A DNA stretch of 64,000 nt from Actinobacillus genomosp. 2 (GCF_029773605.1 NZ_CP103807.1:1753501-1817500), one strand, 5' to 3'; numbered from the stretch's first letter, positions 26,663 to 37,883 are shown. The notes: generated by a model not told the origin, from the letters alone. Translations and numbers: made by a program.

Positions 26663-29023
26663 TTATTTCTTCGCGTTACCAGCGGTCGGTTTTTTCGCTC
26701 TTTTTGTAGATTTTGCTTTGGGCTTGTCGCCTTTTTTGCCTTTTGCTTTCACTGTTTTTGGTTCTTTGAAAACCGGTTTTTCGCCAGCATTTTTCTTGGC
26801 TTTCTGCTTGGCGGTTTTACCCACCGCAATCCCTTTACGAAGATTATCAATTAATGCAAAGTCGATTTTCTTATCATCTAAACTCACATTGATCACTTTC
26901 ACTTTGAGCGGATCACCTAAGCGATAAATAATACCACTACCGCCGACTAAACGTTGGCGGTCTGCGTCATAGTGGTAATAATCGTTATCTAATGTTGAAA
27001 TATGTACTAAACCGTCAATTAGTAACTCATTGATTTTAACGAATAAACCGAAACCGGTAACGCTTGAAATCACACCTTCGAACGTTTCACCGAGATGATC
27101 TTGCATAAATTCACATTTCAGCCAATCTGCCACTTCACGGGTTGCCTCGTCCGCACGACGTTCAGTTGCTGAACATTTATCGCCAAATTGGTCGATGTCA
27201 TCCAATTTATAGTGATAACCGCCCCCGTCCGTATAATTGCGAGTATTCCCTTTTTCTTTTTCAATTAAGTATTTAATTGCACGGTGCAGCAGTAAATCCG
27301 GATAACGGCGAATTGGCGAGGTAAAGTGAGCGTACTCGGTTAATGCTAATCCGAAATGCCCTACGTTATCCGCCGCATATACCGCCTGTTTAAGTGAGCG
27401 GAGTAGCATAGTTTGAATTAACTCACGATCCGGACGATCAGCTAATTGTTCAATTAATTCAGAATAATCTTTCGGTTCAGGATCTAAACCTACATTCCAT
27501 GTCAGTCCACATTCTTTGATAAAGGATTTAAAACTGGTCAGTTTTTCTTCGCTTGGTTTATCGTGAATACGGAATAATGCCGGCTCATTTGCTTTTTCAA
27601 CAAAACGAGCCGAAGCGATATTGGCTAAAATCATACATTCTTCGATAATTTTATGTGCATCGTTACGAATCAGCGGTTCAATCCGTTCGATTCTACCTTG
27701 CGGATTGAAAATAAATTGGTTTTCAACGGTTTCAAATTCGATTGCACCACGGTTTTGACGAGCTTTGACTAACACTTGGAACATTTCATTCAAGGTTTCC
27801 AAATGTGGTACGATAGGTGCGTAACGCTCACGTAATGTTTCATCGCCTTCTAACATTTTCCACACTTTGGTATAGGTTAAACGGGCGTGTGAGTTCATTA
27901 CCGCTTCATAAAATTGATAGCCGGTCAGTTCGCCTTTTTGCGATACAGTCATCTCCGCTACCAAGCATAAGCGGTCAACTTGCGGATTCAGTGAACATAA
28001 ACCATTTGATAAAATCTCCGGTAACATTGGAATCACTCGATTTGGGAAGTAAACCGAGTTACCACGGTTTGCTGCTTCTAAATCCAGTGCAGTTTTCGGG
28101 CGAACGTAATAGCTCACATCGGCAATCGCTACCCATAAACGCCAGCCGTCAGCTTCTTTTCTGGCAAAAACAGCATCATCAAAATCTCTGGCACTTTCAC
28201 CATCAATCGTGACTAATGGTAAGTCACGTAGATCCACTCGACCGAGTTTAGCTTCTTCCGGTACTTCTTCATTAAATTGGCGGATCTGTTTTTCTACACC
28301 TTCCGGCCAAACGTGCGGAATATCGTGATTACGCAGTGCAATTTCGATTTCCATACCCGGTGCGAGGTTATCACCTAAGATTTCGGTAATAAATCCCACA
28401 GGGCGATTGAAACTCGCTTTGCGTTCTTGCAGTTCCACTACAACCACTTGCCCCATTCTTGCCCCCATACGTTGATCGTCAGGGATTAAAATATCTTGAG
28501 TAAGGCGGCTGTCGTCTGGCACAACAAAACCGATGCCACTTTCAAGGAAGAAACGGCCGACAATTTGTTTTTTACGTGCTTCTAACACACGTACAATACG
28601 TACCTCACGACGACCCTGGCGATCGGTTCCGTTTGGCTGAGCAAGTATAAAATCACCGTGCATCACACGTGTCATTTGGTTATGCGGAATAAACCAATCA
28701 TCGCCTTTTTCTCCGCCTTCTACTTGCAGAAAGCCGTAGCCGTCACGGTGACCGATCACCGTACCTTTAACCAAGTCCATTTTTTCCGGTAGGGCATAAC
28801 GTTTGCGTTTGGTAAAAATTAATTGCCCGTCATTTTCCATCGCACGTAAGCGGCGGCGAACACCTTCGATACGTTCTTCGTCATAAATATGAAAGGCCTC
28901 AAGCAATTCTTCACGGCTCATCGGCGCATCAAATTCTCGAATGGTGTTTAAAATAAATTCCCGACTCGGTACGGGATTCTCGTATTTCTCGAGTTCTTGT
29001 TGGTAATTAGGATCGACTATCAT
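26663..29023 (-). CDS. rnr: Ribonuclease R
   Basis: 786 residues, full length. Processive 3'-5' exoribonuclease of the RNB family that degrades structured RNA. An N-terminal winged-helix region ([22 protein letters not shown]) is followed by cold-shock/OB domains. The RNB catalytic domain carries the Asp cluster in [19 protein letters not shown] (about residues 271-289) and [16 protein letters not shown]. An S1 domain ([17 protein letters not shown]) and a long Lys-rich tail (about the last 50 residues) close the protein. In E. coli it is followed by rlmB; here it is not. Confidence 0.96.
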   Translation of the reverse strand: MIVDPNYQQELEKYENPVPSREFILNTIREFDAPMSREELLEAFHIYDEERIEGVRRRLRAMENDGQLIFTKRKRYALPEKMDLVKGTVIGHRDGYGFLQVEGGEKGDDWFIPHNQMTRVMHGDFILAQPNGTDRQGRREVRIVRVLEARKKQIVGRFFLESGIGFVVPDDSRLTQDILIPDDQRMGARMGQVVVVELQERKASFNRPVGFITEILGDNLAPGMEIEIALRNHDIPHVWPEGVEKQIRQFNEEVPEEAKLGRVDLRDLPLVTIDGESARDFDDAVFARKEADGWRLWVAIADVSYYVRPKTALDLEAANRGNSVYFPNRVIPMLPEILSNGLCSLNPQVDRLCLVAEMTVSQKGELTGYQFYEAVMNSHARLTYTKVWKMLEGDETLRERYAPIVPHLETLNEMFQVLVKARQNRGAIEFETVENQFIFNPQGRIERIEPLIRNDAHKIIEECMILANIASARFVEKANEPALFRIHDKPSEEKLTSFKSFIKECGLTWNVGLDPEPKDYSELIEQLADRPDRELIQTMLLRSLKQAVYAADNVGHFGLALTEYAHFTSPIRRYPDLLLHRAIKYLIEKEKGNTRNYTDGGGYHYKLDDIDQFGDKCSATERRADEATREVADWLKCEFMQDHLGETFEGVISSVTGFGLFVKINELLIDGLVHISTLDNDYYHYDADRQRLVGGSGIIYRLGDPLKVKVINVSLDDKKIDFALIDNLRKGIAVGKTAKQKAKKNAGEKPVFKEPKTVKAKGKKGDKPKAKSTKRAKKPTAGNAKK

Positions 29024-29041
29024 AATGTTCTCTATATGTTA

Positions 29042-29083
29042 AAGCGGTCTGATTTGCAGAAAAATTGACAAATCAGACCGCTT
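29042..29083 (-). terminator. Uptake-sequence stem-loop between the thioredoxin gene and rnr
   Basis: AAGCGGTCTGATTTG and CAAATCAGACCGCTT are a perfect 15-bp inverted repeat with a 12-nt loop. It starts 6 nt after the stop of the upstream gene. The T run is weak. Confidence 0.65.
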
Positions 29084-29088
29084 GAATT

Positions 29089-29604
29089 TTAAGTTAGGCT
29101 ACTCAGCCATAAACGGACTTTAAGTCCCCAATAGCTTGTTAGCCCTGTTGTATGCTGTACCACCTTGCCGTCTTTTATGATTAAAATCGTTGGTGTGGCT
29201 TGGATGTCCCAGCTTTTAGATATTTCGCCATCAGGATCATTGATGACAGGGAAATGGTAATTCTCTTGTTGTAAATAATTAGCCACTTGTTGCGGATCTC
29301 CGGACTTAAGTGCAACGCTTAACACCGGGATCTTTTCATCGGCAAGTTGCTGAATCGCCGGCGAAGTAAATTTACAATAACCACACCAACTGCCCCAAAA
29401 GTAGAGCAACATGGGTTGCTGATGACTTAATTGTGCAATCACTTTCGGCTGTTGCTGTAAATCGTATAACACCTGCTGGGCAAATTCATTCGGCTCACTT
29501 GGTTTTCGATACCAGTCAACCGCAATACTTAATACGATAAACATTAAACCGTATAGAAAAATATTTTTACCAAAACGTAATAAAAATATACTTTTCTTTG
29601 GCAT
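29089..29604 (-). CDS. Membrane-anchored thioredoxin-like protein (protein disulfide oxidoreductase)
   Basis: 171 residues. An N-terminal signal-anchor helix sits at about residues 13-31 (IFLYGLMFIVLSIAVDWY). A periplasmic thioredoxin fold follows with the redox motif WGSWCGYC (Cys at about 74 and 77) and the cis-proline segment IQATPTILII. It resembles ScsD/TlpA-like oxidoreductases that reduce or shuffle periplasmic disulfides. The partner is unknown. The start overlaps the fabR stop as TAATG, so it is translated with fabR, a pairing not expected from E. coli, where yijD follows fabR. Confidence 0.82.
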   Translation of the reverse strand: MPKKSIFLLRFGKNIFLYGLMFIVLSIAVDWYRKPSEPNEFAQQVLYDLQQQPKVIAQLSHQQPMLLYFWGSWCGYCKFTSPAIQQLADEKIPVLSVALKSGDPQQVANYLQQENYHFPVINDPDGEISKSWDIQATPTILIIKDGKVVQHTTGLTSYWGLKVRLWLSSLT

Positions 29605-30236
29605 TATTGGTGATCCTTATCGTGGCTATAAGTATAAGAAGCCGCACCACGGGCTAACATTCTTAATTGCATAATCACACGTTGTTTAAGTTTCTCTCGC
29701 TCTTGTGTGTTCATATCAAGTGCATAAGAACCGGCTGTAAAAACGATAGTCACTAATCCTTCCGATTGGATATAAGCGATTTCTCGGCTACTGTTCGGAT
29801 CTTTTGAAACGATATAATCGGTTAATTCGGCAATAAAATGTTGGATTTCACGTGACGCCGCAGTACGAAATGCTTGCGATGTGCCTGAACTTTCTCGTAA
29901 TAATAAGCGAAACACATTTGGACGATCCGCAATTAATTCAAAAAATGTTTCGGTTGATACGGCAACTACGCTTCCGCCGGTCGCAATACGCTTACGAGCT
30001 TGTCGCATCAGTTGGCGTAATACTAAGCCGGATTCATCCACCATAGCTAAACCTAATTCGTCCATATCTTTGAAATGGCGATAGAATGAGGTCGGAGCAA
30101 TGCCGGCTTCTCTTGCTACCTCGCGTAAGCTCAGGTTAGAAAAACTCTTTTCGGCACTTAATTGATTAAATGCCGCATCCACTAAGGCTCGACGTGTTTT
30201 TTCTTTTTGTTGCGCTCTAATACCGATATTACGCAT
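29604..30236 (-). CDS. fabR: TetR-family fatty acid biosynthesis repressor FabR
   Basis: 210 residues. FabR represses fabA/fabB-type genes in response to the unsaturated to saturated acyl ratio. The helix-turn-helix is [28 protein letters not shown] (about residues 35-62), almost identical to the E. coli protein as I know it. It starts 8 nt inside the end of oxyR and ends in a TAATG overlap with the thioredoxin gene, making an oxyR-fabR-trx operon. oxyR-fabR adjacency is also seen in E. coli. Confidence 0.93.
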   Translation of the reverse strand: MRNIGIRAQQKEKTRRALVDAAFNQLSAEKSFSNLSLREVAREAGIAPTSFYRHFKDMDELGLAMVDESGLVLRQLMRQARKRIATGGSVVAVSTETFFELIADRPNVFRLLLRESSGTSQAFRTAASREIQHFIAELTDYIVSKDPNSSREIAYIQSEGLVTIVFTAGSYALDMNTQEREKLKQRVIMQLRMLARGAASYTYSHDKDHQ

Positions 30237-31122
30237 GTTTGCTCTCTTGCTTCATAATATTTGAGATTTCTTTCGCAAGACGTTCATAACGAATACGTAG
30301 TGGTGAACCAGGACGATAAATTAAACCAATGGCACGATAAGGTTTCGGCTCACTAAAGGTTAAGTAATTTAATCCTTCGGTTGGTGTGGAAGCAAATTCA
30401 GGCATCAAAGAAATACCTACATTTGCTGCCACCATATTACGTAATGTTTCCAGATTGGTTGCTTTAAAGTGTGTACTTTCTTTCGCTCCGACTGATAAAC
30501 AATAATCTAATGTTTGAGTACGTAAACAATGGCCATCGTCTAGAAAGAGTAATTCTTTATCTTTTAATAAATGAATATCTAAATTATTGCTGTTCGCCCA
30601 TTCGTGTTGAGTCGATACAGCTAATAACATTTGCTCATTAAACAATGGTACTTCGATAAATGGTTCACTTTCTTTTACAAATGCCAAAATACCACAATCA
30701 AGTTGTCCGGATTCAAGTTGATCGACTAATTGTGTCGTTTGTAATTCATAGACATAAAGTTCTAATTCTGGAAACTGTGACTTTAGTATAGGTAACATAA
30801 GCGGTAAGAGATATGGACCCAATGTTGGAATAATGCCGAGATGAAGTGGACCAGACATTTCTTTGCCTTGATTGCTCGCCATTTCTTTTAATACTTTTAC
30901 CTCTCGTAATACAGCTTTTGCTTGCTCTACAAGTGTTAGACCTGCTTGAGTAAATAAGACTTTGCGACTGGTGCGTTCAAGTAAGACAGTACCTAATTCA
31001 TCTTCTAATTTACGAATTTGACCGCTTAATGTCGGCTGACTCACATTACAAGCATCCGCGGCACGACGGAAATGTTTATAGTCTGCTAAAGCGATTAAAT
31101 ATTCTAAATCTCTAATATTCAC
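30229..31122 (-). CDS. oxyR: Hydrogen peroxide-inducible LysR regulator OxyR
   Basis: 297 residues. N-terminal HTH starting [36 protein letters not shown], the OxyR signature. The redox cysteines are in the regulatory domain: [15 protein letters not shown] (about residues 193-208), corresponding to Cys199 and Cys208 of E. coli OxyR. It is divergent from the peroxiredoxin-glutaredoxin gene across 128 bp, so OxyR very probably controls that gene. Confidence 0.96.
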   Translation of the reverse strand: MNIRDLEYLIALADYKHFRRAADACNVSQPTLSGQIRKLEDELGTVLLERTSRKVLFTQAGLTLVEQAKAVLREVKVLKEMASNQGKEMSGPLHLGIIPTLGPYLLPLMLPILKSQFPELELYVYELQTTQLVDQLESGQLDCGILAFVKESEPFIEVPLFNEQMLLAVSTQHEWANSNNLDIHLLKDKELLFLDDGHCLRTQTLDYCLSVGAKESTHFKATNLETLRNMVAANVGISLMPEFASTPTEGLNYLTFSEPKPYRAIGLIYRPGSPLRIRYERLAKEISNIMKQESKHA

Positions 31123-31250
31123 AACGACTCCTACATTAGCTTAAAGCATACACTTTTATTATCCATTAAGAAAATAGCCTGAATTATGGCACATTTAAGT
31201 GTAGAATGTATGATGTTTTTGAAAACATTATGTAAAACAGGAGAATATTT

Positions 31251-31988
31251 ATGTCATTTAAAGATATGACAGGGCAAAAAGTGCCTAACGTAACCTTTCC
31301 AACGCGTAAAGAAGGCGAATGGGTTAATGTGACTACTGCAGATTTATTCGATAACAAAACTGTTGTCGTTTTCTCTCTACCAGGAGCATTCACGCCAACT
31401 TGTTCGTCAACTCACTTACCGCGTTACAATGAATTAGCGAATGAGTTCAAAAAATTAGGTGTGGATTCAATCATATGTATCTCGGTAAATGATACTTTTG
31501 TAATGAACGCATGGGCGAAAGACCAAGATGCGGAAAACGTAATCTTATTAGCAGACGGCAATGGTGAATTTACGGAAGGTATGGGGCGCTTAGTTGATAA
31601 AGCGAGCCTAGGATTTGGTAAACGTTCTTGGCGTTATTCTATGCTCGTGAAAAACGGCGAAGTAGTGAAAATGTTTGACGAGCCGGAAAAAGACGGCGAC
31701 CCGTTTGAAGTATCTGATGCAGAAACCATGATCAAATTCTTAAACCCTGAGTGGAAAGACCAAGATCCAATTGTGGTATTCAGCAAAACTGACTGCCCAT
31801 TCTGTGCGAAAGCGAAAGCATTATTAACGGAAAAAGGCTTATGTTTTGAAGAAATCATATTAGACAACGATTCACAACGCGGTAAAGTAGTTCGTGCGGT
31901 TGCAGGTAGCCAAACTGTTCCACAAATCTTTATCGGCGGTAAATTAATCGGCGGTAGCGATGCCTTAGTAGCGTATTTTGCAAAATAA
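31251..31988 (+). CDS. Peroxiredoxin-glutaredoxin fusion protein (hybrid Prx5)
   Basis: 245 residues, two domains. The N-terminal peroxiredoxin 5 domain (about 1-165) has PGAFTPTCSSTHLPRY with the peroxidatic cysteine. The C-terminal glutaredoxin domain (about 172-245) has the CPFC redox motif in DCPFCAKAK and the TVPQIFIGG/GGSDAL glutathione-site blocks. The fusion reduces peroxides with glutathione, independent of thioredoxin. It is known from Haemophilus and Neisseria relatives. The divergent oxyR supports an oxidative-stress role. AGGAGA precedes the ATG. Confidence 0.95.
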   Translation: MSFKDMTGQKVPNVTFPTRKEGEWVNVTTADLFDNKTVVVFSLPGAFTPTCSSTHLPRYNELANEFKKLGVDSIICISVNDTFVMNAWAKDQDAENVILLADGNGEFTEGMGRLVDKASLGFGKRSWRYSMLVKNGEVVKMFDEPEKDGDPFEVSDAETMIKFLNPEWKDQDPIVVFSKTDCPFCAKAKALLTEKGLCFEEIILDNDSQRGKVVRAVAGSQTVPQIFIGGKLIGGSDALVAYFAK

Positions 31989-32013
31989 TTTGCAAATTTA
32001 ACCGCTTGATATA

Positions 32014-32045
32014 AAAAACCGAACGTTTAAAAGCGTTCGGTTTTT
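32014..32045. terminator. Bidirectional terminator between the peroxiredoxin gene and fbp
   Basis: AAAAACCGAACG and CGTTCGGTTTTT, a 12-bp perfect stem, with T runs on both strands, between convergent genes. Confidence 0.85.
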
Positions 32046-32064
32046 GTTTTTATAAACTATATAC

Positions 32065-33069
32065 TTATTCTGCAAATTCTTGCATAAATTTATTAGCTTG
32101 TTTAACCATAGAACTTGATCCGACAAAGAACGGTACACGTTGATGCAATTCAGTCGGTTTAATATCTAAAATCGGATTAAAACCGTCCGTTGCCATACCG
32201 CCGGCTTGTTCGGCTAAAAATGCCATTGGATTACCTTCATATAATAAACGTAGCTTACCTTTCGGATAAACGGTTGAAGTTGGGTAAATATAAATTCCGC
32301 CTTTTAATAGATTGCGGTGGAAATCCGATACCAATGAACCGATATAACGTGATGAATAAGGGCGTTTAGTCGCTTCATCACTTTCTTGACAATATTTGAT
32401 GAATTTTTTCACACCCATTGGGAAGGTTACGTATTGTCCTTCATTAATTGAGTAATATTTACCTTCTGTCGGCATTTTCATATCCGGATGAGAAAGGATG
32501 AATAAACCAAGTGACGGATCGTAGGTAAAACCATTCACGCCATTACCCGTAGTATAAACTAACATCGTTGATGAACCGTAAGTGACATAACCTGAGGCGA
32601 CTTGTTTACGTCCTTCCTGTAAGAAATCTTCCATTGTTACCGGCGAACCGATTGGCGAAATACGTTTATAAATTGAGAAAATCGTACCGACCGAAACGTT
32701 TACGTCAATATTCGAAGAACCGTCCAACGGATCTGTCATCAAAATATATTTCGCATTTCTTGCACGCTCATTATCAAATGCAACAAAACTATCATCTTCT
32801 TCTGAAGCAAAACCGGCAACTTCTTCACGAGCAAGTAAGGCTTTCTTCATCGTTTCATTAGCGAATACATCCAATTTCATTTGTGCTTCGCCTTGAATAT
32901 TTTCTGAACCGGCAACACCCAAAATATCTTGGCTTAAACCGGCACAATTAATTTCTCGGTGAATAATTTTAGCGGCTAGTCGAATAGAAGATAAGATACC
33001 GCTTAATTCACCTTTCGCTTCTGGGTACTCCGCTTGTTTTTCAATAATAAATTCGCCGAGCGTTTTCAT
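32065..33069 (-). CDS. fbp: Fructose-1,6-bisphosphatase class 1
   Basis: 334 residues from the ATG at 33069 ([12 protein letters not shown]), which matches the known family start and has GGAGAAA upstream. A longer open frame to 33159 has no family sequence. It dephosphorylates fructose-1,6-bisphosphate in gluconeogenesis. Motifs: GNA-type substrate loop, EEDDSF, the metal-binding [15 protein letters not shown] (about residues 118-132), and [25 protein letters not shown]. It is divergent from mpl, and a perfect CRP consensus lies in the shared region. Confidence 0.96.
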   Translation of the reverse strand: MKTLGEFIIEKQAEYPEAKGELSGILSSIRLAAKIIHREINCAGLSQDILGVAGSENIQGEAQMKLDVFANETMKKALLAREEVAGFASEEDDSFVAFDNERARNAKYILMTDPLDGSSNIDVNVSVGTIFSIYKRISPIGSPVTMEDFLQEGRKQVASGYVTYGSSTMLVYTTGNGVNGFTYDPSLGLFILSHPDMKMPTEGKYYSINEGQYVTFPMGVKKFIKYCQESDEATKRPYSSRYIGSLVSDFHRNLLKGGIYIYPTSTVYPKGKLRLLYEGNPMAFLAEQAGGMATDGFNPILDIKPTELHQRVPFFVGSSSMVKQANKFMQEFAE

Positions 33070-33105
33070 AATTTCTCCTTGGGCTGTGCTAGAATAATAG
33101 CCAGT

Positions 33106-33111
33106 ATTATA
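33106..33111 (-). promoter_or_regulatory. Putative -10 of fbp
   Basis: Perfect TATAAT on the minus strand with no good -35. The CRP site centre would be about 60 bp upstream of the predicted start, a usual class I position. Confidence 0.5.
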
Positions 33112-33151
33112 GAGATAAAGCCAATTTACCTCTAATAAGGCACAACAATTT

Positions 33152-33167
33152 TGTGACATCGATCACA
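33152..33167. promoter_or_regulatory. CRP site between fbp and mpl
   Basis: TGTGA-CATCGA-TCACA, an exact match to the CRP consensus half-sites. Its centre is about 90 bp before the fbp ATG and about 32 bp before the mpl ATG. Confidence 0.75.
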
Positions 33168-33191
33168 TATTTTTTACATTAAGGTTAATTT

Positions 33192-34556
33192 ATGACACAG
33201 AAACATATTCATATCTTAGGCATCTGCGGCACTTTTATGGGCGGAGTCGCGATGATTGCACGAGAGTTAGGCTATAAAGTGACAGGTTCGGATACTAATG
33301 TTTATCCGCCAATGAGTACATTTTTAGAGAATCACGGTATTGAAATTATTCCTAATTATGATGTGACACAGCTTCAGCCGGCACCGGATTTAGTCGTTAT
33401 CGGTAATGCTATGAGCCGTGGTAATCCTTGCGTAGAATATGTATTGGATAATCAGCTAAATTACACTTCAGGTCCGCAATGGTTGCATGATCATCTGTTA
33501 AAAGATCGCTGGGTACTGGCGGTGTCCGGTACGCACGGTAAAACCACGACTACCGGTATGCTAGCGTGGATCTTAGAGCAAAATCAGATTGATACTGGCT
33601 TTTTAATCGGTGGGGTTGCTGGTAATTTCGGTATTTCGGCACGTGCCGGTTCAAGTAAATTCTTTGTAATTGAAGCGGATGAGTATGATTCTGCGTTCTT
33701 TGACAAGCGGTCTAAATTTGTACATTACACGCCAAAAACATTAATTATCAATAATATTGAATTTGACCATGCGGATATTTTTGATGATTTAAAAGCAATT
33801 CAACGCCAATTCCATCACTTAGTACGTACCATGCCGAGCAAAGGTTGTATTCTGTCTGCAGTGGCGGATGAAAATGTACAAAATACGCTGAAAATGGGCA
33901 GTTACAGCGAGTTACAATTTATCGGTGAAGATAAACAATGGTTTGCAAAACCGATTTCTGCTGATTGTTCGCATTTTGAAGTATTTCACAAGGGGGAAAA
34001 AGCCGGTGAAGTAAAATGGAATATTATCGGGGTGCATAATATGCACAATGCATTGATGTCAATCGCAGCAGCACATCACGCTGGTGTATCTGTATCAGGT
34101 GCTTGTGAAGCACTCGGTTCATTTATTAATGCGAATCGCCGTTTAGAAGTAAAAGGCAAAGTGAATGGCATTACCGTCTATGATGATTTTGCCCATCACC
34201 CAACTGCCATAGCGGCAACGATTGATGCTTTACGTGGCAAAGTAGGCAAAGAACAGCGTATTTTAGCGGTGCTTGAGCCTCGTTCTAATACAATGAAAAT
34301 GGGTGTGCATAAAGAAGAAATCGCACCGAGTTTAGTTGATGCAGATGCGGTCTTTGTGTACCAACCGGATACGATTCCGTGGTCGGTTTCAGTGATTACT
34401 GATTCACTTTCACAACCGGCAGTCTGGTCGGCAAATCTTGATGAATTGGTACAGCTTGTAGTAAAAGACGCAAAACCGAATGATCATATTTTAGTGATGA
34501 GTAATGGTGCGTTCGGTGGTATTCATAATAAACTATTACAAGCATTGAAATCTTAA
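33192..34556 (+). CDS. mpl: UDP-N-acetylmuramate:L-Ala-gamma-D-Glu-meso-DAP ligase
   Basis: 454 residues. It recycles murein tripeptide by joining it to UDP-MurNAc. Mur-ligase features: N-terminal IHILGICGTFMGGVAMIARELG, ATP-binding SGTHGKTTTTGML at about residues 112-124, the DDFAHHPTAIAATIDALR block, and LEPRSNTMKMG. The GICGTFMGG loop separates Mpl from MurC. Divergent from fbp, as in E. coli. It carries an in-gene uptake sequence (near 33705). A hairpin at 34595-34618 follows. Confidence 0.96.
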   Translation: MTQKHIHILGICGTFMGGVAMIARELGYKVTGSDTNVYPPMSTFLENHGIEIIPNYDVTQLQPAPDLVVIGNAMSRGNPCVEYVLDNQLNYTSGPQWLHDHLLKDRWVLAVSGTHGKTTTTGMLAWILEQNQIDTGFLIGGVAGNFGISARAGSSKFFVIEADEYDSAFFDKRSKFVHYTPKTLIINNIEFDHADIFDDLKAIQRQFHHLVRTMPSKGCILSAVADENVQNTLKMGSYSELQFIGEDKQWFAKPISADCSHFEVFHKGEKAGEVKWNIIGVHNMHNALMSIAAAHHAGVSVSGACEALGSFINANRRLEVKGKVNGITVYDDFAHHPTAIAATIDALRGKVGKEQRILAVLEPRSNTMKMGVHKEEIAPSLVDADAVFVYQPDTIPWSVSVITDSLSQPAVWSANLDELVQLVVKDAKPNDHILVMSNGAFGGIHNKLLQALKS

Positions 34557-34594
34557 TAAATAGGCAGAGATTCTCATTTGCCTCAAACACTTAA

Positions 34595-34618
34595 ATGGTG
34601 GGCAGAATTGCCCACCAT
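34595..34618 (+). terminator. Hairpin after mpl
   Basis: ATGGTGGGC-AGAATT-GCCCACCAT, a 9-bp perfect stem, 39 nt after the mpl stop. There is no T run, so it may be an RNA-stabilising or rho-linked end. Confidence 0.5.
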
Positions 34619-34685
34619 ACAAAACAATTAAGATTTTCTATCATTGCAAAAAATTCGCAAAAATAACCGCTTGTCTTGTTATCAC

Positions 34686-35732
34686 TTACTCTTTTTTCAG
34701 TAAGAAAATACCTTGTTCAGTAAATTGAATAAAGGCTTCTTTTGAGTCTGCATCAAATTGATCCGGATTTGCATTGACCAAAACTTCTTTACCGTTCCAT
34801 TCCGCAACAATTTCCCAATGATTCCCCATATAAACAGCACTCTTAATTTGGCAACGTTGACCGGCTTCACCGGTGGCGGTAAGTTGAATCGCTTCCGGGC
34901 GCACACCGACTAAACATTCGCCGTCTGTAATACCGAAATCAGCAGCATTGTGAAGTGGGAAACGATAAGCTCCGATTGTAACGACACCTTGATTTAAGTT
35001 ACCGTCAAAAATAGTTGATTCGCCCATAAAGTTGGCAAGGAATAAAGAATTTGGACGTAAATAAAGATCTTTTGCCGGTGCTTTTTGCATAATTTTGCCT
35101 TTATTCATCACGATAACCTCATCCGAAACTGCAAACGCTTCGGTCTGGTCGTGTGTAACATAAAGCGAAGTAATACCTAAACGCTGTTGCAATTCACGAA
35201 TTTTTTCACGCATTGAACGGCGTAAGTTAGCATCTAAGTTACTTAACGGTTCATCGAATAGTAACACTTTCGGTTTTAGCACTAAGGCACGGGCTAACGC
35301 CACACGTTGTTGCTGACCACCTGAAATTTGATCAACAAAACGATCTTCAAAACCGGCTAAATCCACCAGTTCCAATGCCTCTTTCACACGTTGCTTACGT
35401 TCTTCATTACTCACACCTTGCATACGTAAACCATAACCGACATTATCGCCAATCGACATATGCGGGAAAAGCGCATAAGATTGGAATACGATACAAATAT
35501 CTCGATTTTGAATCGAAGATTTAGTGACATCTTCGCCATCAATAAAAATTTGACCGCTTGTCGGGTTCTCAAGCCCTGCCACTAAGCGTAATACGGTGGT
35601 TTTACCACAACCGGAAGGGCCTAATAAGGTTACCATCGTGCCACGCTTAATCACTAAATCTAAATTATCAATTACCGTTGCTTTACCGAAAGATTTGGTA
35701 ATATTTTTCAGTACTAAGAAATCATTGTTCAT
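34686..35732 (-). CDS. afuC: ABC transporter ATP-binding protein AfuC
   Basis: 348 residues from the ATG at 35732 ([19 protein letters not shown]); the open frame extends 30 nt further without family sequence. Walker A is GPSGCGKTT (about residues 43-51), the signature is [14 protein letters not shown], and Walker B is [17 protein letters not shown]-type regulatory tail is at the C-terminus ([11 protein letters not shown]). It powers AfuB. Historically annotated as ferric iron uptake; published work on A. pleuropneumoniae AfuA, as I recall it, showed binding of hexose phosphates, so sugar-phosphate import is the better call. It is the last gene of afuABC, overlapping none, 50 nt after afuB. 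Confidence 0.92.
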   Translation of the reverse strand: MNNDFLVLKNITKSFGKATVIDNLDLVIKRGTMVTLLGPSGCGKTTVLRLVAGLENPTSGQIFIDGEDVTKSSIQNRDICIVFQSYALFPHMSIGDNVGYGLRMQGVSNEERKQRVKEALELVDLAGFEDRFVDQISGGQQQRVALARALVLKPKVLLFDEPLSNLDANLRRSMREKIRELQQRLGITSLYVTHDQTEAFAVSDEVIVMNKGKIMQKAPAKDLYLRPNSLFLANFMGESTIFDGNLNQGVVTIGAYRFPLHNAADFGITDGECLVGVRPEAIQLTATGEAGQRCQIKSAVYMGNHWEIVAEWNGKEVLVNANPDQFDADSKEAFIQFTEQGIFLLKKE

Positions 35733-35782
35733 AATATTTTGCCTTTTATATGCGGACGGCAAACATACCGTCCGTGGACGAA

Positions 35783-37846
35783 TTAATCTGCTTTTTTCGC
35801 TTTGGATTTTGCGATACGAGTATCTCCGACAATCCAGTCGAAGAATAAAATAATCGCCATCATCACAACAATTAAGATTGAACCGTATGCGATAGCCACT
35901 CCGTATTCACCGTCTTCAACACGATTTAAAATATAAGCGGTTGCAACACGGGTATCTGCGGTCACAAGGAACACAATCGCACTCACGGTTGTCATCGCAC
36001 GTACGAAACTAGTGACTAATGCGGATAACAATGCCGGTTTGAGTAGCGGGAAGACGATAAACCAAATGGTTTTTAGCGAACTGCCTTTCAATGATAATGA
36101 GGCTTCATCCAACGATTTATCCAACTGACCAAGTCCGGCAATTGCGGCACGCATACCGATCGGTAAATCTCGCATCACCATTGAAATAATAATGATGATA
36201 CCGGTGCCGGTAATATACATTGGCGCATCATTAAAGGCGAGAATGTAAGACACACCGGCAACCGTACCCGGTACGGCAAAGCACAGCATAGTTAAGAACT
36301 CAAGGGTTTTCTTACCTTGGAAATCTTTACGCACCACAATATAAGCGATTAATAAACCGAATAACGCTGTTAGCGGTGCGGCAATACCGGCGTAGATCAT
36401 GGTATTGATTAAAGACGGCCACGCTCCATCACTTAAACCTTGTCCGAATAACATTGCATAGTTATTTAGCGTTAAGGTGTAATCTACCCCCCAGTTTACC
36501 GTGAAGCTACCGTAGAAAATACTGCCGTATAATGCAAGGTTGAACACCACCCAGAAACCTAACATCGCAATAATCGTAGCTTTCAAACCACCCGGTAAAT
36601 CTTGTACATCGCCACGATAAGATTTACCTGAAACGGTTACATAAGAGCGATTACCAATCCACATATACTGAACGATAAAGATCAGTAGTGAGAAAATCAG
36701 CAACATCGAGCCTAAGGTACTTGCCGAAGCATAATCTAATTGTGAGCCGGCAATATAGAAATAAATTTGGGTAGCGATTACGTCAAAGCTACCGCCTAAA
36801 ACCAACGGGTTACTGAAATCGGCGAGTGATTGGATAAACACGATTAAAAATGAATTTGCCAATGCCGGACGTAATAACGGGAAAATAATGTTATAGAACG
36901 TTTGATAACGGTTTGCTCGTAACGTATAAGACGCTTCTTCAATCGAAGGATGAATCGATTTTAACGCACCGTCTAAAATCATAAATGAAATCGGTGCAAA
37001 AGCGAGAATCTGTGCGATTGCAATCCCGTTAAAGCCATACAGCCAGTTATGATCTTTAAAGCCGAAGTAAGTATCTAAAAATTCGGTCACATAGCCTGAA
37101 CGACCAAGCATTAAGGTCACGCCAAGTCCCACCACAAACGGCGGTGTTACAATCGGTAGGATTGAGAAGATTTTCCCGATAAAGGCAGTTCTGCGAGCAA
37201 TACGAGTGGTATACAACGCAAAAGCTAAACCGAAAACGGTTGAAACAATGCCGACAAAGCCGGAAAGGAATAAAGAGTTACTGATGACTCGAACAATATA
37301 ACCTTGTCCTAAAATTCTAACCACTTGTTCCGGTGCGAACGTTTCACCGTCATAAAACATCGAAATAAAAATCGCAACGGTCGGATAAACGATAAAGAAG
37401 AAAATCAGCAAGATAATACTGAGTAATGCCGCAATAATAAATTTATCGCCTTGCATCATTTTGAGTTTAGCAAAGGCAAAAGTGGCAAGTGCAGTTAAGC
37501 TCGCAATCAGTACCATCACTGAATAGCCCATACTGACTTGGTAAATCGTTGCCGAAATAAACGCAAACAGTAAAATAAAACTCACCAATGCCAGTTCTAG
37601 TTTTGCCTGTGCTTCATTTGAAAATTTAAAGAAAGGGAGTAACCAAAAACCCACTAAAGGTAAAAACCACAGAATAGTCAGATTAACTGAAGACCAACCC
37701 ATCGCATCTAAATATTCATCAGCGGTGCTTTCCAATAACCCGTAATCGAGTGCTTTGGAAGGCAGTACAATAAATGCAATAAGTGAGAGCAGAATCCAAA
37801 AGTGGCTAGATTCAAACAGTGATCTTTTATTTGTAATAGAATCCAT
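35783..37846 (-). CDS. afuB: ABC transporter permease AfuB (double-length)
   Basis: 687 residues with some 14-16 hydrophobic segments, made of two tandem permease units. Two EAA loops are visible: [24 protein letters not shown] in the first half and [23 protein letters not shown] in the second. Thus one polypeptide supplies both halves of the channel, the same layout as FbpB/ThiP. It belongs to the afuABC operon. It is separated from afuA by an 18-bp perfect uptake-sequence stem-loop that probably lowers its expression relative to the binding protein. Confidence 0.92.
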   Translation of the reverse strand: MDSITNKRSLFESSHFWILLSLIAFIVLPSKALDYGLLESTADEYLDAMGWSSVNLTILWFLPLVGFWLLPFFKFSNEAQAKLELALVSFILLFAFISATIYQVSMGYSVMVLIASLTALATFAFAKLKMMQGDKFIIAALLSIILLIFFFIVYPTVAIFISMFYDGETFAPEQVVRILGQGYIVRVISNSLFLSGFVGIVSTVFGLAFALYTTRIARRTAFIGKIFSILPIVTPPFVVGLGVTLMLGRSGYVTEFLDTYFGFKDHNWLYGFNGIAIAQILAFAPISFMILDGALKSIHPSIEEASYTLRANRYQTFYNIIFPLLRPALANSFLIVFIQSLADFSNPLVLGGSFDVIATQIYFYIAGSQLDYASASTLGSMLLIFSLLIFIVQYMWIGNRSYVTVSGKSYRGDVQDLPGGLKATIIAMLGFWVVFNLALYGSIFYGSFTVNWGVDYTLTLNNYAMLFGQGLSDGAWPSLINTMIYAGIAAPLTALFGLLIAYIVVRKDFQGKKTLEFLTMLCFAVPGTVAGVSYILAFNDAPMYITGTGIIIIISMVMRDLPIGMRAAIAGLGQLDKSLDEASLSLKGSSLKTIWFIVFPLLKPALLSALVTSFVRAMTTVSAIVFLVTADTRVATAYILNRVEDGEYGVAIAYGSILIVVMMAIILFFDWIVGDTRIAKSKAKKAD

Positions 37847-37883
37847 ATAGCCTCACAACAACTAATAAAAAATATCGAAAAAC

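Noticed and set aside
26633..26927. Plus-strand frames opposite the 3' end of rnr
   Set aside because: They are shadows of the Lys-rich tail of RNase R, with Phe-rich sequence typical of antisense Lys codons.
33070..33159. N-terminal extension of fbp
   Set aside because: The extension is not fbp-like, and the known start MKTLGEFI has a good GGAGAAA upstream.
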